DNA of 64,000 nucleotides from Caulobacter sp. (GTDB lineage: Bacteria > Pseudomonadota > Alphaproteobacteria > Caulobacterales > Caulobacteraceae). The notes beneath the pieces are model-generated. The model saw nothing but the letters and a program-made list of their open reading frames with translations, was not told the origin of the DNA and ran no database searches. Below, piece by piece: positions 17,590 to 27,721 of this stretch. The position numbers were made by a program, and so were the translations under genes. The stretch's first letter is position 1, and the number at the start of each line of letters is the position of its first letter. The stretch is from positions 27,490 through 91,489 of the forward strand of contig NZ_JAGIBH010000017.1 in the NCBI RefSeq assembly GCF_017744445.1, given 5' to 3'.

Positions 17590-19254
17590 TCAGCCGAAAA
17601 GCGCCGTGTAGAGGTCCTTGGCGTTCACCGGCTTCTCGACCCAGCCGGTCATGCCCGCCTCGCGGCAGGCGGCGACCTCTTCTGGCGAGACCGCGCCGGT
17701 GACGGCGATGACCGGAGTGGCGCGATTGGCGCGGCTGGCGCGCAGGCGGCGCGTGGCCTCCAGGCCGTCGACGCCGGGCATGCGCACGTCCATCAGGATG
17801 GCGTCGAACACCTGCCGCTCGGCCATGGCCAGGGCGGTCAGGGCGTCCTCGGCGGTCTCGACGCGCGCGCCGAAGGCTTCCAGCATCTGGCGCAAGGCGC
17901 GACGGTTGATGTCGTGATCGTCGACCACCAGGATCAGCGGCGCCTCGCCGCGGGTCTCCAGGGCCTCATCCGGCGTCGGCGCGGGCGGCTCGGCGCCGTG
18001 GGGCGCGGGCAAGCGCAGGGTGAAGCGGGCGCCGCCGTCCTCGGCATTGGCGGCCGACAGCTCGCCGCCCATCAGCCGAGCCAGGTCGCGGCTGATCGAC
18101 AGGCCCAGTCCCGTGCCGCCGAACGATCGCGCGGTGTCGGCCCCCGCTTGCTCATAGGGGCTGAACAGGCGCTCGATCTGGTCCTCGCCCAGGCCCGGCC
18201 CGGTGTCGCGCACCTCGATCGAAACCATGCGCGGCGGTTGGTTGTCGACGCGGACGCCGACCGTGACCGCGCCCTCGGCGGTGAACTTGATGGCGTTGCT
18301 GAGCAGGTTGTTGAGCACCTGGCGCACGCGCATGGGATCGCCCCGCACCCACTGCGGCAAGTCTTCGACGCCATTCAGGACCAGACAGACGCGCTTGGCC
18401 TCAGCGGCGGTGCGCCAGAAGCCGACCGTGTCGCCGACCAAGGCCCGCAGGTCATGGTCGACGATCTCGACCCCCATGCGCCCGGCCTCGATCTTCGAGA
18501 GGTCCAAGAGGTCGTTCAGCAAGGTGCGCATCATGGCGCCGGCGTCGGCGATCAGCGAGGCGCCGGATTGGTCGCGCTCCAGGGCTTCGGCGCCGTTCAG
18601 GATGGCGTTGATGGGCGTGCGCAGCTCGTGGCTGACCATGGCGATGAAGGCCGACTTGGCGGCGGTCTGGGCCTCGGCGGCGCGGCGGGCGGCGCGCTCG
18701 GCGGCCAGGGTGCGCTGCGACCACAGGAAGACCATCGACAGCGTCAGGCAGAAGAGCCCGACGCCGGCCAGGAAGAATGGCCAGATCGGATCGTGCACGG
18801 CGCCGGCGACCAGCGGCGTGACGACCAGGTAGCTGACATGCGGCGTGACGGCCGCGACGAAGGCCGCCACGCAGCCCTGCGCCCCCATCAGGGCGGTGAT
18901 GATCGAGCCGGACAGCAGCAGGATGGCCCCGGCCGCGCCGACGGGCGTGCCCGTGGCCCAGACCGGAATGGCCAGCCAGCCGAACACCAGGGCCAACGCG
19001 ATGTCGGCGGCGAGGTTCAGCGCCACGATCCGACGCGGGTCGACGCTTTTCAGAAAATGGTTGAGCGCCGCCACTTCGGCGACCTGGGCCAGGACGTACA
19101 GGGTCGACCAGGGCAGGACGAACTCGAGGCCCGGCTTGGCGATCGCCAGAGCGGCCAGCACCAGGACGACGAAGAGGCGGAGGGGAACCTGCTTGCGGCG
19201 CGAAATCGCCGCGGGGCGGTAGGCGACCGCCAGATTCTCCCAGAAAGCACTCAA
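17590..19254 (-). CDS. Hybrid sensor histidine kinase (membrane, HisKA-HATPase-receiver)
   Basis: A 554-residue membrane kinase. About six helices occupy residues 25-180, with no periplasmic sensor domain. A HisKA dimerisation domain follows with the phospho-accepting histidine in FIAMVSHELRTPINAIL (about 208), then a HATPase domain with NNLLSNAIKFT, DTGPGLG and FGGTGLGLSISRDL. A C-terminal receiver (about 430-554) has its phospho-aspartate in ILMDVRMPG. No HPt domain or response regulator is adjacent, so phosphate must pass on to a protein encoded elsewhere. The signal sensed is unknown and may be membrane-related. Confidence 0.9.
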   Translation of the reverse strand: MSAFWENLAVAYRPAAISRRKQVPLRLFVVLVLAALAIAKPGLEFVLPWSTLYVLAQVAEVAALNHFLKSVDPRRIVALNLAADIALALVFGWLAIPVWATGTPVGAAGAILLLSGSIITALMGAQGCVAAFVAAVTPHVSYLVVTPLVAGAVHDPIWPFFLAGVGLFCLTLSMVFLWSQRTLAAERAARRAAEAQTAAKSAFIAMVSHELRTPINAILNGAEALERDQSGASLIADAGAMMRTLLNDLLDLSKIEAGRMGVEIVDHDLRALVGDTVGFWRTAAEAKRVCLVLNGVEDLPQWVRGDPMRVRQVLNNLLSNAIKFTAEGAVTVGVRVDNQPPRMVSIEVRDTGPGLGEDQIERLFSPYEQAGADTARSFGGTGLGLSISRDLARLMGGELSAANAEDGGARFTLRLPAPHGAEPPAPTPDEALETRGEAPLILVVDDHDINRRALRQMLEAFGARVETAEDALTALAMAERQVFDAILMDVRMPGVDGLEATRRLRASRANRATPVIAVTGAVSPEEVAACREAGMTGWVEKPVNAKDLYTALFG

Positions 19255-19362
19255 CGCTAATCCCCTACTCGGCGCGTCCGGTCTCCGTGGGGCCCCGGGC
19301 GCGACGCCTTGTACGCCAGCAATCCTTTGCGTGGCCTTGTACAGGACCCGATACGGGTAGGA

Positions 19363-19395
19363 AAAGCCCTACTTCCCTTAAGGTCATAGGGCTTT
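19363..19395 (-). terminator. Terminator of rnd
   Basis: AAAGCCCTA (19363-19371) and TAGGGCTTT (19387-19395) form a perfect 9-bp stem between the rnd stop and the kinase gene. Reading the minus strand, the stem ends GGGCTTTTCC, a short T tract. Confidence 0.65.
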
Positions 19396-19409
19396 CGAGC
19401 GCGGCGTAT

Positions 19410-20579
19410 TTAGTCAGCCTTGGGCGCGCGACGCACTTCGACGACGCGGACCTTGGCGCCGTCCAACACCAGGGCCAGCTCGCCGCGCTTGATCTTCAGG
19501 GCGTCGGCCCCGAAGGCGTCGCGGCGCCAGCCGGCCAGGGCCGGCGTGGTGGCGTTGTCGTCGGCGGCGATCTTTTCCAGGTCCGAGACCGTGGCGATCA
19601 GCTTGGACGCGACGCCTGCCTCTTCGGCGCGGGCCTTCAGCAGCACCTTCAGCAGCTCGACGACGGCGCCGGCGTTCTGGGGCGGCGGCGGGCCGGGCTT
19701 GTCGACGACCGGGGCGTAGCCTTCCGGATCGGCCAGGGCGGCCTTGATCGCCGCCAGCAGGTCGGGACCGAACTTGCTGCCGCCGAAGCCCTTGGGCACC
19801 CCGCGAAGGTTGTTGAGGGCGTCCAGGCTGGTCGGCGCCTGGGTGGCCAGCTCGTCGATGGCCTCGTCCTTCAGGATGCGGCCGCGCGGCTGGTCGCGGT
19901 TCTGGGCGGTGCGCTCGCGCCAGGCGGCGACGGCCTTGAACACGGCCAGATACTTCGGTGCGGTCTTGCGCGGACGCAGGCGGCGCCAGGCCTTTTCCGG
20001 ATCCACGTCATAGGCGGCCGGATCCGAGATCGCGGTCATCTCCTCCTCGACCCAGGCCAGGCGACCCGAGGTCTCGAGACGCTCGCGCAGGATCGGGAAA
20101 AGTTTCGCCAGGTGCGTGACGTCGGCCAGGGCGTAGCTCAGCTGGGCGTCGGTCAGCGGCCGGCGGGCCCAGTCGGTGAAGCGGCTGGACTTGTCCAGCT
20201 CGATGCGCAGCATCTGGCGAACCAGGGCGTCATAGGCGATCTGCTCGCCGAAGCCCGCCGCCATGCCGGCGACCTGGGTATCGAACAGCGGACGCGGCAT
20301 GGCCTTGAGATTGTTGAAGATCTCGACGTCCTGACGCGCGGCGTGGAACACCTTGAGGATGCTGGTGTCACGCATGACGGCCAGCAGCGGCTCAAGGTCG
20401 ATGCCATCGGCCAGAGGGTCGATGACGGCTTCGTGCGTCGGCGACGCGACCTGGATCAGGCACAACTTGGGCCAGTAGGTCGTCTCGCGCATGAACTCGG
20501 TGTCGACGGCGACGAAAGGCTCGCCCGCGAGCGCATTACAGAACGCCGCCAGCTCGGCGGTGGTGGTGATCGGCTTCAT
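19410..20579 (-). CDS. rnd: Ribonuclease D
   Basis: A 3'-5' exoribonuclease of the DEDD superfamily that trims tRNA 3' ends and other stable RNAs. It has 389 residues, with exonuclease motifs EPFVAVDTEFMRE (DxE, about 19-31), VFHAARQDVEIFNN (about 78-91) and SYALADVTHLAKL (about 148-160). HRDC-type helical domains occupy the C-terminal half (WRRLRPRKTAPKYLAVFKAV and the segment around LNNLRGVPKGFGG). Cytoplasmic. It is divergent from purM across a 135-nt region. Confidence 0.9.
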   Translation of the reverse strand: MKPITTTAELAAFCNALAGEPFVAVDTEFMRETTYWPKLCLIQVASPTHEAVIDPLADGIDLEPLLAVMRDTSILKVFHAARQDVEIFNNLKAMPRPLFDTQVAGMAAGFGEQIAYDALVRQMLRIELDKSSRFTDWARRPLTDAQLSYALADVTHLAKLFPILRERLETSGRLAWVEEEMTAISDPAAYDVDPEKAWRRLRPRKTAPKYLAVFKAVAAWRERTAQNRDQPRGRILKDEAIDELATQAPTSLDALNNLRGVPKGFGGSKFGPDLLAAIKAALADPEGYAPVVDKPGPPPPQNAGAVVELLKVLLKARAEEAGVASKLIATVSDLEKIAADDNATTPALAGWRRDAFGADALKIKRGELALVLDGAKVRVVEVRRAPKAD

Positions 20580-20663
20580 CGGCTGCTAATAGCCTCGCGC
20601 ACCCCCGAGTCTGCAAGCGTCAAGACGCGCTCAGCCTACCGGGAAAGCAAATTTTCCGCGTGT

Positions 20664-20687
20664 TCGGAGGATCTTACCGTCCTCCGA
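20664..20687 (+). promoter_or_regulatory. Hairpin in the purM leader
   Basis: TCGGAGGA (20664-20671) and TCCTCCGA (20680-20687) form a perfect 8-bp stem with an 8-nt loop about 30 nt before the purM start. There is no T tract after it, so it is not a terminator in the purM direction. It could stabilise or regulate the leader. No known purine riboswitch core is present. Confidence 0.35.
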
Positions 20688-20715
20688 TAGATCCAGAGCG
20701 AGCGCCAGAGCGACC

Positions 20716-21740
<1,025 letters not shown>

Positions 21741-21741
<1 letters not shown>

Positions 21742-22325
21742 TGAGCGCAAAGACAAAGGTCGCCGTCCTGATCTCGGGCCGGGGCTCCAACATGGAGGCC
21801 CTGGTTCGCGCGGCGAAGGCGGCCGACTGCCCGTTCGAGATCGCCCTGGTCCTGGCCAACAAGCCCGACGCCGGCGGCCTGGCCACGGCGGCTGCCGAAG
21901 GCATCGAGGCCCTGTGCGTCGACCAGAAGCCCTTCGGCAAGGATCGCGAGGCCCACGAGCGGGCTATCGACGCGGCCCTGCGCGAGCGCGGCATCCAGGT
22001 CATCGCCCTGGCCGGCTACATGCGCATCCTGACCCCGTTCCTGGTCGACGCCTGGGAAGGCCGGATGCTGAACATCCACCCATCCCTGCTGCCCGCCTAT
22101 CCGGGCCTGGACACCCACGCCCGCGCCATCGCGGCCGGTGACGCCGAGGCCGGCTGCACGGTCCACCTGGTCACGGCCGGCGTCGACGAGGGCCCGATCC
22201 TGGGCCAGGCCCGCGTGCCGATCCTGCCGGGCGACGACGACCACAGCCTGGCCGCCCGCGTGCTGGAGCAGGAGCACAAGCTCTATGCCGCCACGCTCTC
22301 CGCCTTCGTGACCGAACGCCTCTGA
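21741..22325 (+). CDS. purN: Phosphoribosylglycinamide formyltransferase
   Basis: Third step of purine synthesis, transferring a formyl group from 10-formyl-tetrahydrofolate to GAR. It has 194 residues. Motifs are VLISGRGSNMEAL (phosphate loop), the catalytic set MLNIHPSLLPAYPG (Asn and His) and VTAGVDEGPILGQ (Asp). The ATG at 21741 shares one base with the purM stop; a TTG one codon earlier is possible but less likely. Translationally coupled to purM. Confidence 0.95.
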
Positions 22326-22407
22326 CCAAGGCGACTGGGACGGCGTGTCGCAGGCCCTAACGGCGCATAAAGCCTAACGGGTCAGAACTTCGTCACTATG
22401 TGTCGCC

Positions 22408-23040
22408 ATGATGCCCTTCATGGACGCCTGGATCGCCGATCTCTTTCGAGTCGCCGCCGACAACGCCGGTTTCGCCGGCGTGGCGCTGTTCGTCTTCACG
22501 CTGCTGGAGGCGCTGCTGGTCGTCGGCCTGCTGATCCCGATCCTGGGCGTGATGCTGGCCGCCGGCGCGCTGATCGCCCAGGGCGTGCTGCATCCCGTCG
22601 AAGCCATCCTGTGGTGCAGCGCCGGCGCGGCCGCCGGTGACGCCGTCTCCTATCTGATGGGCCGAGGCCTGGGCGGCCGTCGCGCCACCCGCTTTCTGTT
22701 CGCCGGCAAGCGCCGCCTGGCCGCCCGCGCCAAGCTGCTGACCCGCCGTCACGGCGTGCTGGCCATCGCCGCCGCCCGTTATCTGGGCCCCGCGCGTCCG
22801 TTCATCCCGATCCTGGCCGGCGTGTCCCGTTCGGGCGGCTGGAGCTTCCAGGTCGCCAATATCCTGTCCGCCCCGCTTTGGGTGGTCTCGCTGCTGGCCC
22901 CCGGCTATCTGGCCGCCCGGAACTTGCAGATGTTCGGCAGCAACCCGGCCCTGGCCAGCGGCATCGTGCTGGCCGTGATCCTGGCCGTCGGCCTCGTGGC
23001 CATGGGCTTCAAGCGCACCCAGCGCCTGCGGGCTATTTAA
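22408..23040 (+). CDS. DedA family membrane protein
   Basis: A 210-residue inner-membrane protein of the DedA/SNARE-associated (VTT) family. Visible features are the reentrant-helix segment LIPILGVMLAAGALIAQG, the conserved AGAAAGDAVSYLMGR (about 72-86), and the arginine/glycine motif RYLGPARPFIPILAGVSRSGG (about 126-146). Members are linked to undecaprenyl phosphate and phospholipid recycling. Two ATGs lie at the start (22408 and 22411). It is separate from purN by 82 nt and is followed by a palindromic repeat. Confidence 0.85.
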   Translation: MMPFMDAWIADLFRVAADNAGFAGVALFVFTLLEALLVVGLLIPILGVMLAAGALIAQGVLHPVEAILWCSAGAAAGDAVSYLMGRGLGGRRATRFLFAGKRRLAARAKLLTRRHGVLAIAAARYLGPARPFIPILAGVSRSGGWSFQVANILSAPLWVVSLLAPGYLAARNLQMFGSNPALASGIVLAVILAVGLVAMGFKRTQRLRAI

Positions 23041-23048
23041 AACCGGCT

Positions 23049-23147
23049 ATCCCCGCGAAGGCGGGGACCCAAGCTGAGCCTGACGGTCGAGCTAGACCAC
23101 GCCGCATCCTGAAAATCGGCTTGGATCCCCGCTTTCGCGGGGAAGAT
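23049..23147. repeat. Paired palindromic repeat, family A, copy 2
   Basis: ATCCCCGCGAAGGCGGGGA (23049-23067) and ATCCCCGCTTTCGCGGGGA (from 23125) with the adjoining CCCAAGC and GCTTGG also complementary. It occupies the gap between two convergent genes and closely resembles the copy at 49562. Confidence 0.8.
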
Positions 23148-23163
23148 CGGGCCGTGGGTATAT

Positions 23164-24732
23164 CTATTTAGGGTCAGTCTGCGCCGCCACACTGGCCATC
23201 GCGTCCAGCACCCGCTTGGCCTGACTGGCCGCCAGCCCGCCATTCGGATCCGCGGAGATCGGCTTCAGCAGCTGATAGGCGGTTGCCGCATCGTCGGCGT
23301 AGAGGAAGGCCATCGCCGCCACCAGGCGGATCTTCGTCACCTCCGGCGCCAGGGTCACGGCCCGACGCAGCAGCGCGAGCCGCTCTGGCGACGGAGTGTC
23401 GCCCTCGGTCATGGTCTGGGCCAGCAGGAACAGGGTCTGGTAGTCGTTCGGTTCGGCCGCGTCGGCCTTGCGCAGATAGGCCTCGGACTGGGCCAGCAGC
23501 GCCGTGCGGTTCGCCTTGTCGGCCGCCGCCCGATACAGCTTGCTGGTTCCCATCAGCCGCAGAGCTTGCAGGTTGTCGCCATCCTCGGCCAGCAGCTGCG
23601 TCAGCAGCTTCTCGCCCTTGTCGCGGTCGCCCAGGGTGATCTCGGCCCGCGCCAAGGCCTGGCGACTGTAGCGCTCGTCCGGCCGGCGCGCGGCGGCCTT
23701 GCGGATCTTGCTCAGCAGGTCGGCGCGATCGGGCGCGGCCCCGGTCTTCATCTGCTGCAGCTCGAGGATCAGGTCGTCGGCTCCCGCCGGCATCCTTCGG
23801 ATCTTGATTGGCGCTGCCGGGCCGCCGACTCGCGTCAGCGTCGTAACCACCGGCTCCTTGCGCACGAATGCCCGCAAGGCATCGGGCAAAGCCTCTAGCG
23901 GCTGACCGAACACCTCCGCCCAGATCGCCTTGGGATCCCCCTCAGCGCCCGCGACACGGTCCAGATAGGTCGCCAGCCGCGCCTTGCGGTCGGGGTCGGC
24001 CCACAGGTAGCGAACCAGCAGGGCCGACTGGGCGTCGAAGCGCTGGCGCTCGGGCAGGCTCCAGGCATCGCCGGTCTCGGCGATGATGTCGGGGATCCGC
24101 TCCAGGCCGCGCATGGCCAGGGCGTCGTCGAACAGGGCCGGCGTGCGGCCGATGGCCAGGGTCTTGGGCTGGATGTCGACGCTGCTGTAATAGATGGCCG
24201 CGCCCTTCGTCAGCCAGCGCGGCTGGCGGAACGGGAAGTTCTCGCTGAAGAAGTGGAAGGCGTAGGCGCCCAGCACCACGTCATCGCCGGCCGTCCAGTC
24301 GACCACGCCGAAGAAGGCGAAGTCATCGCGCACCACCACGGCGAAGATGTCTTCGACCTCGGCCACGTCCAGCGACAGCGCGGTGACCGCCGCGCTGGGC
24401 ATGAAGCGGCGATACTGGGTGTTCATGTTCGCCCCGACCTCGGCCGCGCGAACCAGATAGATCGGAAACTTGCGCGGCGGCGGCCCGTCCTGGCGGCCGT
24501 ACAGCCCCCGCAGCAGCTGATCCAGCGCCTCCAGGTCGGCAACCGTCTTGCGCAGGATCTCTGGGTTCTCGTCGGAATAGACGACGACATGCTGGCTCTC
24601 GGCCCGCAGCCACCGGCCACTGGCCTGGGGCGAGACGACGACGTCGTCGACGGACTGGGCGTGGGCCGGCGCGGCGCCGGCCAGCGCGACCGCCAAGCCA
24701 CACGCGATCGCGATGTCTCGAACAGCCGCCAA
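23164..24732 (-). CDS. Exported protein: degenerate gluzincin-like domain plus TPR repeats
   Basis: A signal peptide (MAAVRDIAIACGLAVALAG, then APAHAQ) is followed by a domain (about 25-250) laid out like the peptidase-MA/DUF1570 group: QHVVVYSDENPE, a central block and LTKGAAIYYSSVDIQP. Where active members have HExxH, this protein reads LGAYAFHFFSEN, so zinc binding is lost. The C-terminal half (about 320-500) is helical and TPR-like. The TTG at 24732 has a GGGGGA site six bases ahead; the alternative ATG at 24795 abuts the ndk terminator and would put 21 odd residues before the signal peptide. Probably a periplasmic scaffold; role unknown. Confidence 0.65.
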   Translation of the reverse strand: MAAVRDIAIACGLAVALAGAAPAHAQSVDDVVVSPQASGRWLRAESQHVVVYSDENPEILRKTVADLEALDQLLRGLYGRQDGPPPRKFPIYLVRAAEVGANMNTQYRRFMPSAAVTALSLDVAEVEDIFAVVVRDDFAFFGVVDWTAGDDVVLGAYAFHFFSENFPFRQPRWLTKGAAIYYSSVDIQPKTLAIGRTPALFDDALAMRGLERIPDIIAETGDAWSLPERQRFDAQSALLVRYLWADPDRKARLATYLDRVAGAEGDPKAIWAEVFGQPLEALPDALRAFVRKEPVVTTLTRVGGPAAPIKIRRMPAGADDLILELQQMKTGAAPDRADLLSKIRKAAARRPDERYSRQALARAEITLGDRDKGEKLLTQLLAEDGDNLQALRLMGTSKLYRAAADKANRTALLAQSEAYLRKADAAEPNDYQTLFLLAQTMTEGDTPSPERLALLRRAVTLAPEVTKIRLVAAMAFLYADDAATAYQLLKPISADPNGGLAASQAKRVLDAMASVAAQTDPK

Positions 24733-24800
24733 ACCTGGTCCCCCACAGACTCCCTGCGGAAGAGATAGGCCAAGGCCGCACAAAACGGATGTCATACGCG

Positions 24801-24832
24801 CAAAGAAAAAGGCCGGAGCTTTCGCTCCAGCC
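24801..24832 (-). terminator. Rho-independent terminator of ndk
   Basis: On the minus strand GGCTGGAGC-GAAA-GCTCCGGCC is followed by TTTTTCTTT: a 9-bp stem (one G-U), a stable GAAA loop and a good T tract, 26 nt past the ndk stop. Confidence 0.9.
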
Positions 24833-24858
24833 TCTTCCTGTCGATAAGGCGGAAAGCC

Positions 24859-25278
24859 TTAGCCGACGATTTCTTCTTCGGTGAAGAACTGGGCGATTTC
24901 GATGCCCGCGTTCTCCAGGCTGTCCGAGCCGTGGACCGAGTTTTCGCCGATCGACAGGGCGAATTGCTTGCGGATGGTGCCTTCGTCGGCGTTGGCCGGG
25001 TTGGTGGCGCCCATGACTTCGCGGTACTTGGCCACGGCGTTGTCGCCCTGCAGCACTTGGACGACGACCGGCTCGGCGGTCATCTGCGCGACGAGTTCGC
25101 CGTAGAACGGACGCTCGGCGTGCACTTCGTAGAACTTCTTGGCTTGGGCTTCGGTCAGCTTCACGCGACGCTGAGCGACGATGCGCAGGCCGGCGGCCTC
25201 GATCACGGCGTTGACGGCGCCGGTCAGGTTGCGGCGGGTGGCGTCCGGCTTGATGATCGAGAAGGTGCGTTCGGTCAC
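24859..25278 (-). CDS. ndk: Nucleoside diphosphate kinase
   Basis: Transfers phosphate between nucleoside tri- and diphosphates through a phosphohistidine. It has 139 residues, the standard length. The start MTERTFSIIKPDA uses a GTG codon at 25278; the nucleotide-binding segment is KFYEVHAERPFYGELV, and the catalytic histidine is in ENSVHGSDSLENA (about 116). Longer frames upstream exist only because the DNA is GC-rich and were rejected. It diverges from the ABC-F gene across about 95 nt. Confidence 0.95.
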   Translation of the reverse strand: MTERTFSIIKPDATRRNLTGAVNAVIEAAGLRIVAQRRVKLTEAQAKKFYEVHAERPFYGELVAQMTAEPVVVQVLQGDNAVAKYREVMGATNPANADEGTIRKQFALSIGENSVHGSDSLENAGIEIAQFFTEEEIVG

Positions 25279-25374
25279 GGTAGTGATCTCACAGAAAAGT
25301 TGTGAATTGGGAGGTTGCGGGCTTATAGCCGTGCGCCTCCTCCCCGCCAACCCCGCCGCGTAACCTTCACGAAA

Positions 25375-27240
25375 ATGCTTCAGATCAACGACCTGACGTT
25401 CAGCGCCTGGGGACGGAAGTTCTTCGACCATGCCAGCGTAAGCCTGCCGCCCGGCTCCAAGGTCGGCCTGATCGGGCGCAACGGCGTGGGCAAGTCCACC
25501 CTGTTCAAGCTGATCCTGGGTCACCTGGCCGTCAGCGACGATGAAATCAGCCTGCCCAAGACCGCCAAGATCGGTTCGGTGGACCAGGAACACCCGGCCA
25601 CGCCCTTTACCCTCTTGGAGACGGTGCTGGAGGCCGACGAGGAGCGTCACAGCCTGCTGACGCGGCTGGAGACCGCCGATCCCGAGGAGATGGGCGAGAT
25701 CTGGGCCCGGTTGATCGAAATCGATTCCGACGCCGCCCCGTCCAAGGCCTCGGAAATCCTGGTGGGTCTGGGCTTCACCCAGGACGATCTGGCGCGGCCG
25801 ATGAGCGAGTTCTCGGGCGGCTGGCGCATGCGCGTGGCCCTGGCCGCGGCGCTGTTCGCCGAGCCGGACATGTTGCTGCTGGACGAACCGACCAACTATC
25901 TCGACCTGGAAGGCGCGCTGTGGCTGGAGGCCCGCCTTCAGAAGTATCCGCACACCGCCCTGATCGTCAGCCACGACCGCGAGCTGCTCAACAACAGCTG
26001 CACGCACATGCTGCACCTGGCGAACGGCAAGCTGGAACTCTACACCGGCGGCTACGACGACTTCGAGAAGCGCCGCGCCGAGAAGGCCCGCCTGCAGCTG
26101 TCGGCCAAGGCCAAGCAGGACGCCGAGCGCGCCCACCTGCAGGCCTTCGTCGACCGCTTCAAGGCCAAAGCCTCGAAAGCCGCCCAGGCCCAGTCGCGCA
26201 TGAAGCGCCTGGCCAAGATGGAGCCGGTGGCCACCACCATCGAGGAGCGCGTCGCGCCCTTCACCCTGCCCTCGCCGCCCAAGCCCTTGCCGCCGCCGCT
26301 GATCCGGCTGGAGAAGGCGTTCGTCGGCTATGAGGCCGACCGCGCGATCCTCAAGAACCTCAACCTGCGCATGGACCTGGACGACCGCATCGGTCTCTTG
26401 GGCGTCAACGGCGCGGGCAAGTCGACCTTCGCCAAGATGATCGCCGGCGCCCTGGGCGTGCAGAAGGGCGAGTTCCACCGCGACAAGAAGATGAAGGTCG
26501 GCTGGTTCCACCAGCACCAGATCGAGGCGATGGATCCCAACGACACCCCGCTGGAGATCATCCGCCGGGCGATGCCGGAAGCGTCGGAAAGCTCGCGCCG
26601 CTCGAAGCTGGCGCAGTTCGGCCTGGGTTTCGAGAAGCAGGAGACCAAGGTCGACGCGCTGTCGGGCGGCGAACGGGCCCGCCTGCTGCTGAACCTGGTG
26701 GCGATGGACGCGCCACACATGCTCATCCTCGACGAGCCGACCAACCACTTGGATATCGACAGCCGCCGGGCCCTGCTGGACGCGCTGAACGACTATATGG
26801 GCGCGGTGATCCTGATCACCCACGACCGCTCGCTGATGGAGCTGGTCGCCGACCGCCTGTGGCTGGCCGCCGACGGCACGGTGAAGCCCTTCGACGGCGA
26901 CATGGACGACTACGCCAAGTTCGTGCTGGACCGCGCCAAGCTGGCGGTGAAGCCAACCCAAGTGGCGCGCGAGCCGGTGGCCGCCGCCGCTCCGGCGCCG
27001 AAGAAGGTCGCTGTCGAGCCTCTGCGTCGCAAGGTCGAGGCGGCCGAGCAGGTCATGAACCGCGCCACCCGTAACCTGGCCGAACTGGACGCCCAGCTCG
27101 AGGATCCCGACCTCTACGTCAAGAACCCGGCCAAGGTCGCCGAGCTGACCAAGCGGCGCGAAAATGCCAAGTCCAAGCTGGACGAGGCCGAGGAAGCGTG
27201 GATGACCCTGGCCGAAGAGCTAGCCGACGCCGAAGCGTGA
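25375..27240 (+). CDS. ABC-F family ATPase (YheS/Uup-like)
   Basis: A soluble protein with two ABC domains and no membrane segments, 621 residues. Domain 1 has Walker A GRNGVGKST (about 37), signature FSGGWRMR (about 144) and Walker B LLLDEPTNYLDLEG. The linker (about 235-310) is charged and helical, as in ribosome-binding ABC-F proteins. Domain 2 has GVNGAGKST (about 344), LSGGERARL (about 428) and LILDEPTNHLDIDS. The last 80 residues form a coiled-coil region (REPVAAAAPAPKK, then a heptad-like stretch) as in Uup/YheS. ABC-F proteins act in the ribosomal E site. The ATG at 25375 begins MLQINDLTF directly at the fold. Confidence 0.9.
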   Translation: MLQINDLTFSAWGRKFFDHASVSLPPGSKVGLIGRNGVGKSTLFKLILGHLAVSDDEISLPKTAKIGSVDQEHPATPFTLLETVLEADEERHSLLTRLETADPEEMGEIWARLIEIDSDAAPSKASEILVGLGFTQDDLARPMSEFSGGWRMRVALAAALFAEPDMLLLDEPTNYLDLEGALWLEARLQKYPHTALIVSHDRELLNNSCTHMLHLANGKLELYTGGYDDFEKRRAEKARLQLSAKAKQDAERAHLQAFVDRFKAKASKAAQAQSRMKRLAKMEPVATTIEERVAPFTLPSPPKPLPPPLIRLEKAFVGYEADRAILKNLNLRMDLDDRIGLLGVNGAGKSTFAKMIAGALGVQKGEFHRDKKMKVGWFHQHQIEAMDPNDTPLEIIRRAMPEASESSRRSKLAQFGLGFEKQETKVDALSGGERARLLLNLVAMDAPHMLILDEPTNHLDIDSRRALLDALNDYMGAVILITHDRSLMELVADRLWLAADGTVKPFDGDMDDYAKFVLDRAKLAVKPTQVAREPVAAAAPAPKKVAVEPLRRKVEAAEQVMNRATRNLAELDAQLEDPDLYVKNPAKVAELTKRRENAKSKLDEAEEAWMTLAEELADAEA

Positions 27241-27318
27241 CCGTACAGGTTTAGGGTAAACGGCTGTGAACCAAGAAGTTTAGCGCTTCCGCGACACCTG
27301 CGGGCGCATGGTGCGCTC

Positions 27319-27720
27319 ATGAGTAGCGCCCATCCCCGCAACCACGTCGTGGCCAATCCGGAAGGATTGTCCTCGTCGGTCGTCCTCGAGGCGTTCGCCG
27401 AATGGGTGAACGACCGGATCGGCGAAGCCATGCGGATCGAGATGGACCTGGCCTTCCGCGACCGCCCGTTCGACATCGAAATCGGCCGCGTCCCGGCCCT
27501 GGTTGGCTGGGAGCACAAGTTCATCCAGCCCGGCGCGCCCGCGCCCAAGGGCAAGATGTGGACGGTCTATCGCCTGCACGCCCAGGACGGCCGCCCCGCG
27601 CACCTGCCGCAATCGGGCGACCTGGTCGAAGACCTGACGCCGCTGCTGGGCGAGCTGGGCTATCTGGGCGTGTTCGAGGACGGCGTGGCGATGTTCCCGG
27701 GCGTCGGGAAGCGAAAATAA
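27319..27720 (+). CDS. Small soluble protein of unknown function
   Basis: A 133-residue protein with no signal peptide or membrane segment. It starts MSSAHPRNHVVANPEG and contains an aromatic-rich middle (VGWEHKFIQPGAPAPKGKMWTVYR) and a LPQSGDLVEDLTPLLGELGYLG segment. I do not recognise the family. The codon pattern matches its neighbours, which supports a real gene. It converges on the LysR gene, with only one base between the stops. Confidence 0.65.
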   Translation: MSSAHPRNHVVANPEGLSSSVVLEAFAEWVNDRIGEAMRIEMDLAFRDRPFDIEIGRVPALVGWEHKFIQPGAPAPKGKMWTVYRLHAQDGRPAHLPQSGDLVEDLTPLLGELGYLGVFEDGVAMFPGVGKRK

Positions 27721-27721
27721 G

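Noticed and set aside
25279..26961. Long N-terminal extension of ndk on the minus strand
   Set aside because: It lies antisense to the ABC-F gene; the ndk fold starts at the GTG at 25278.
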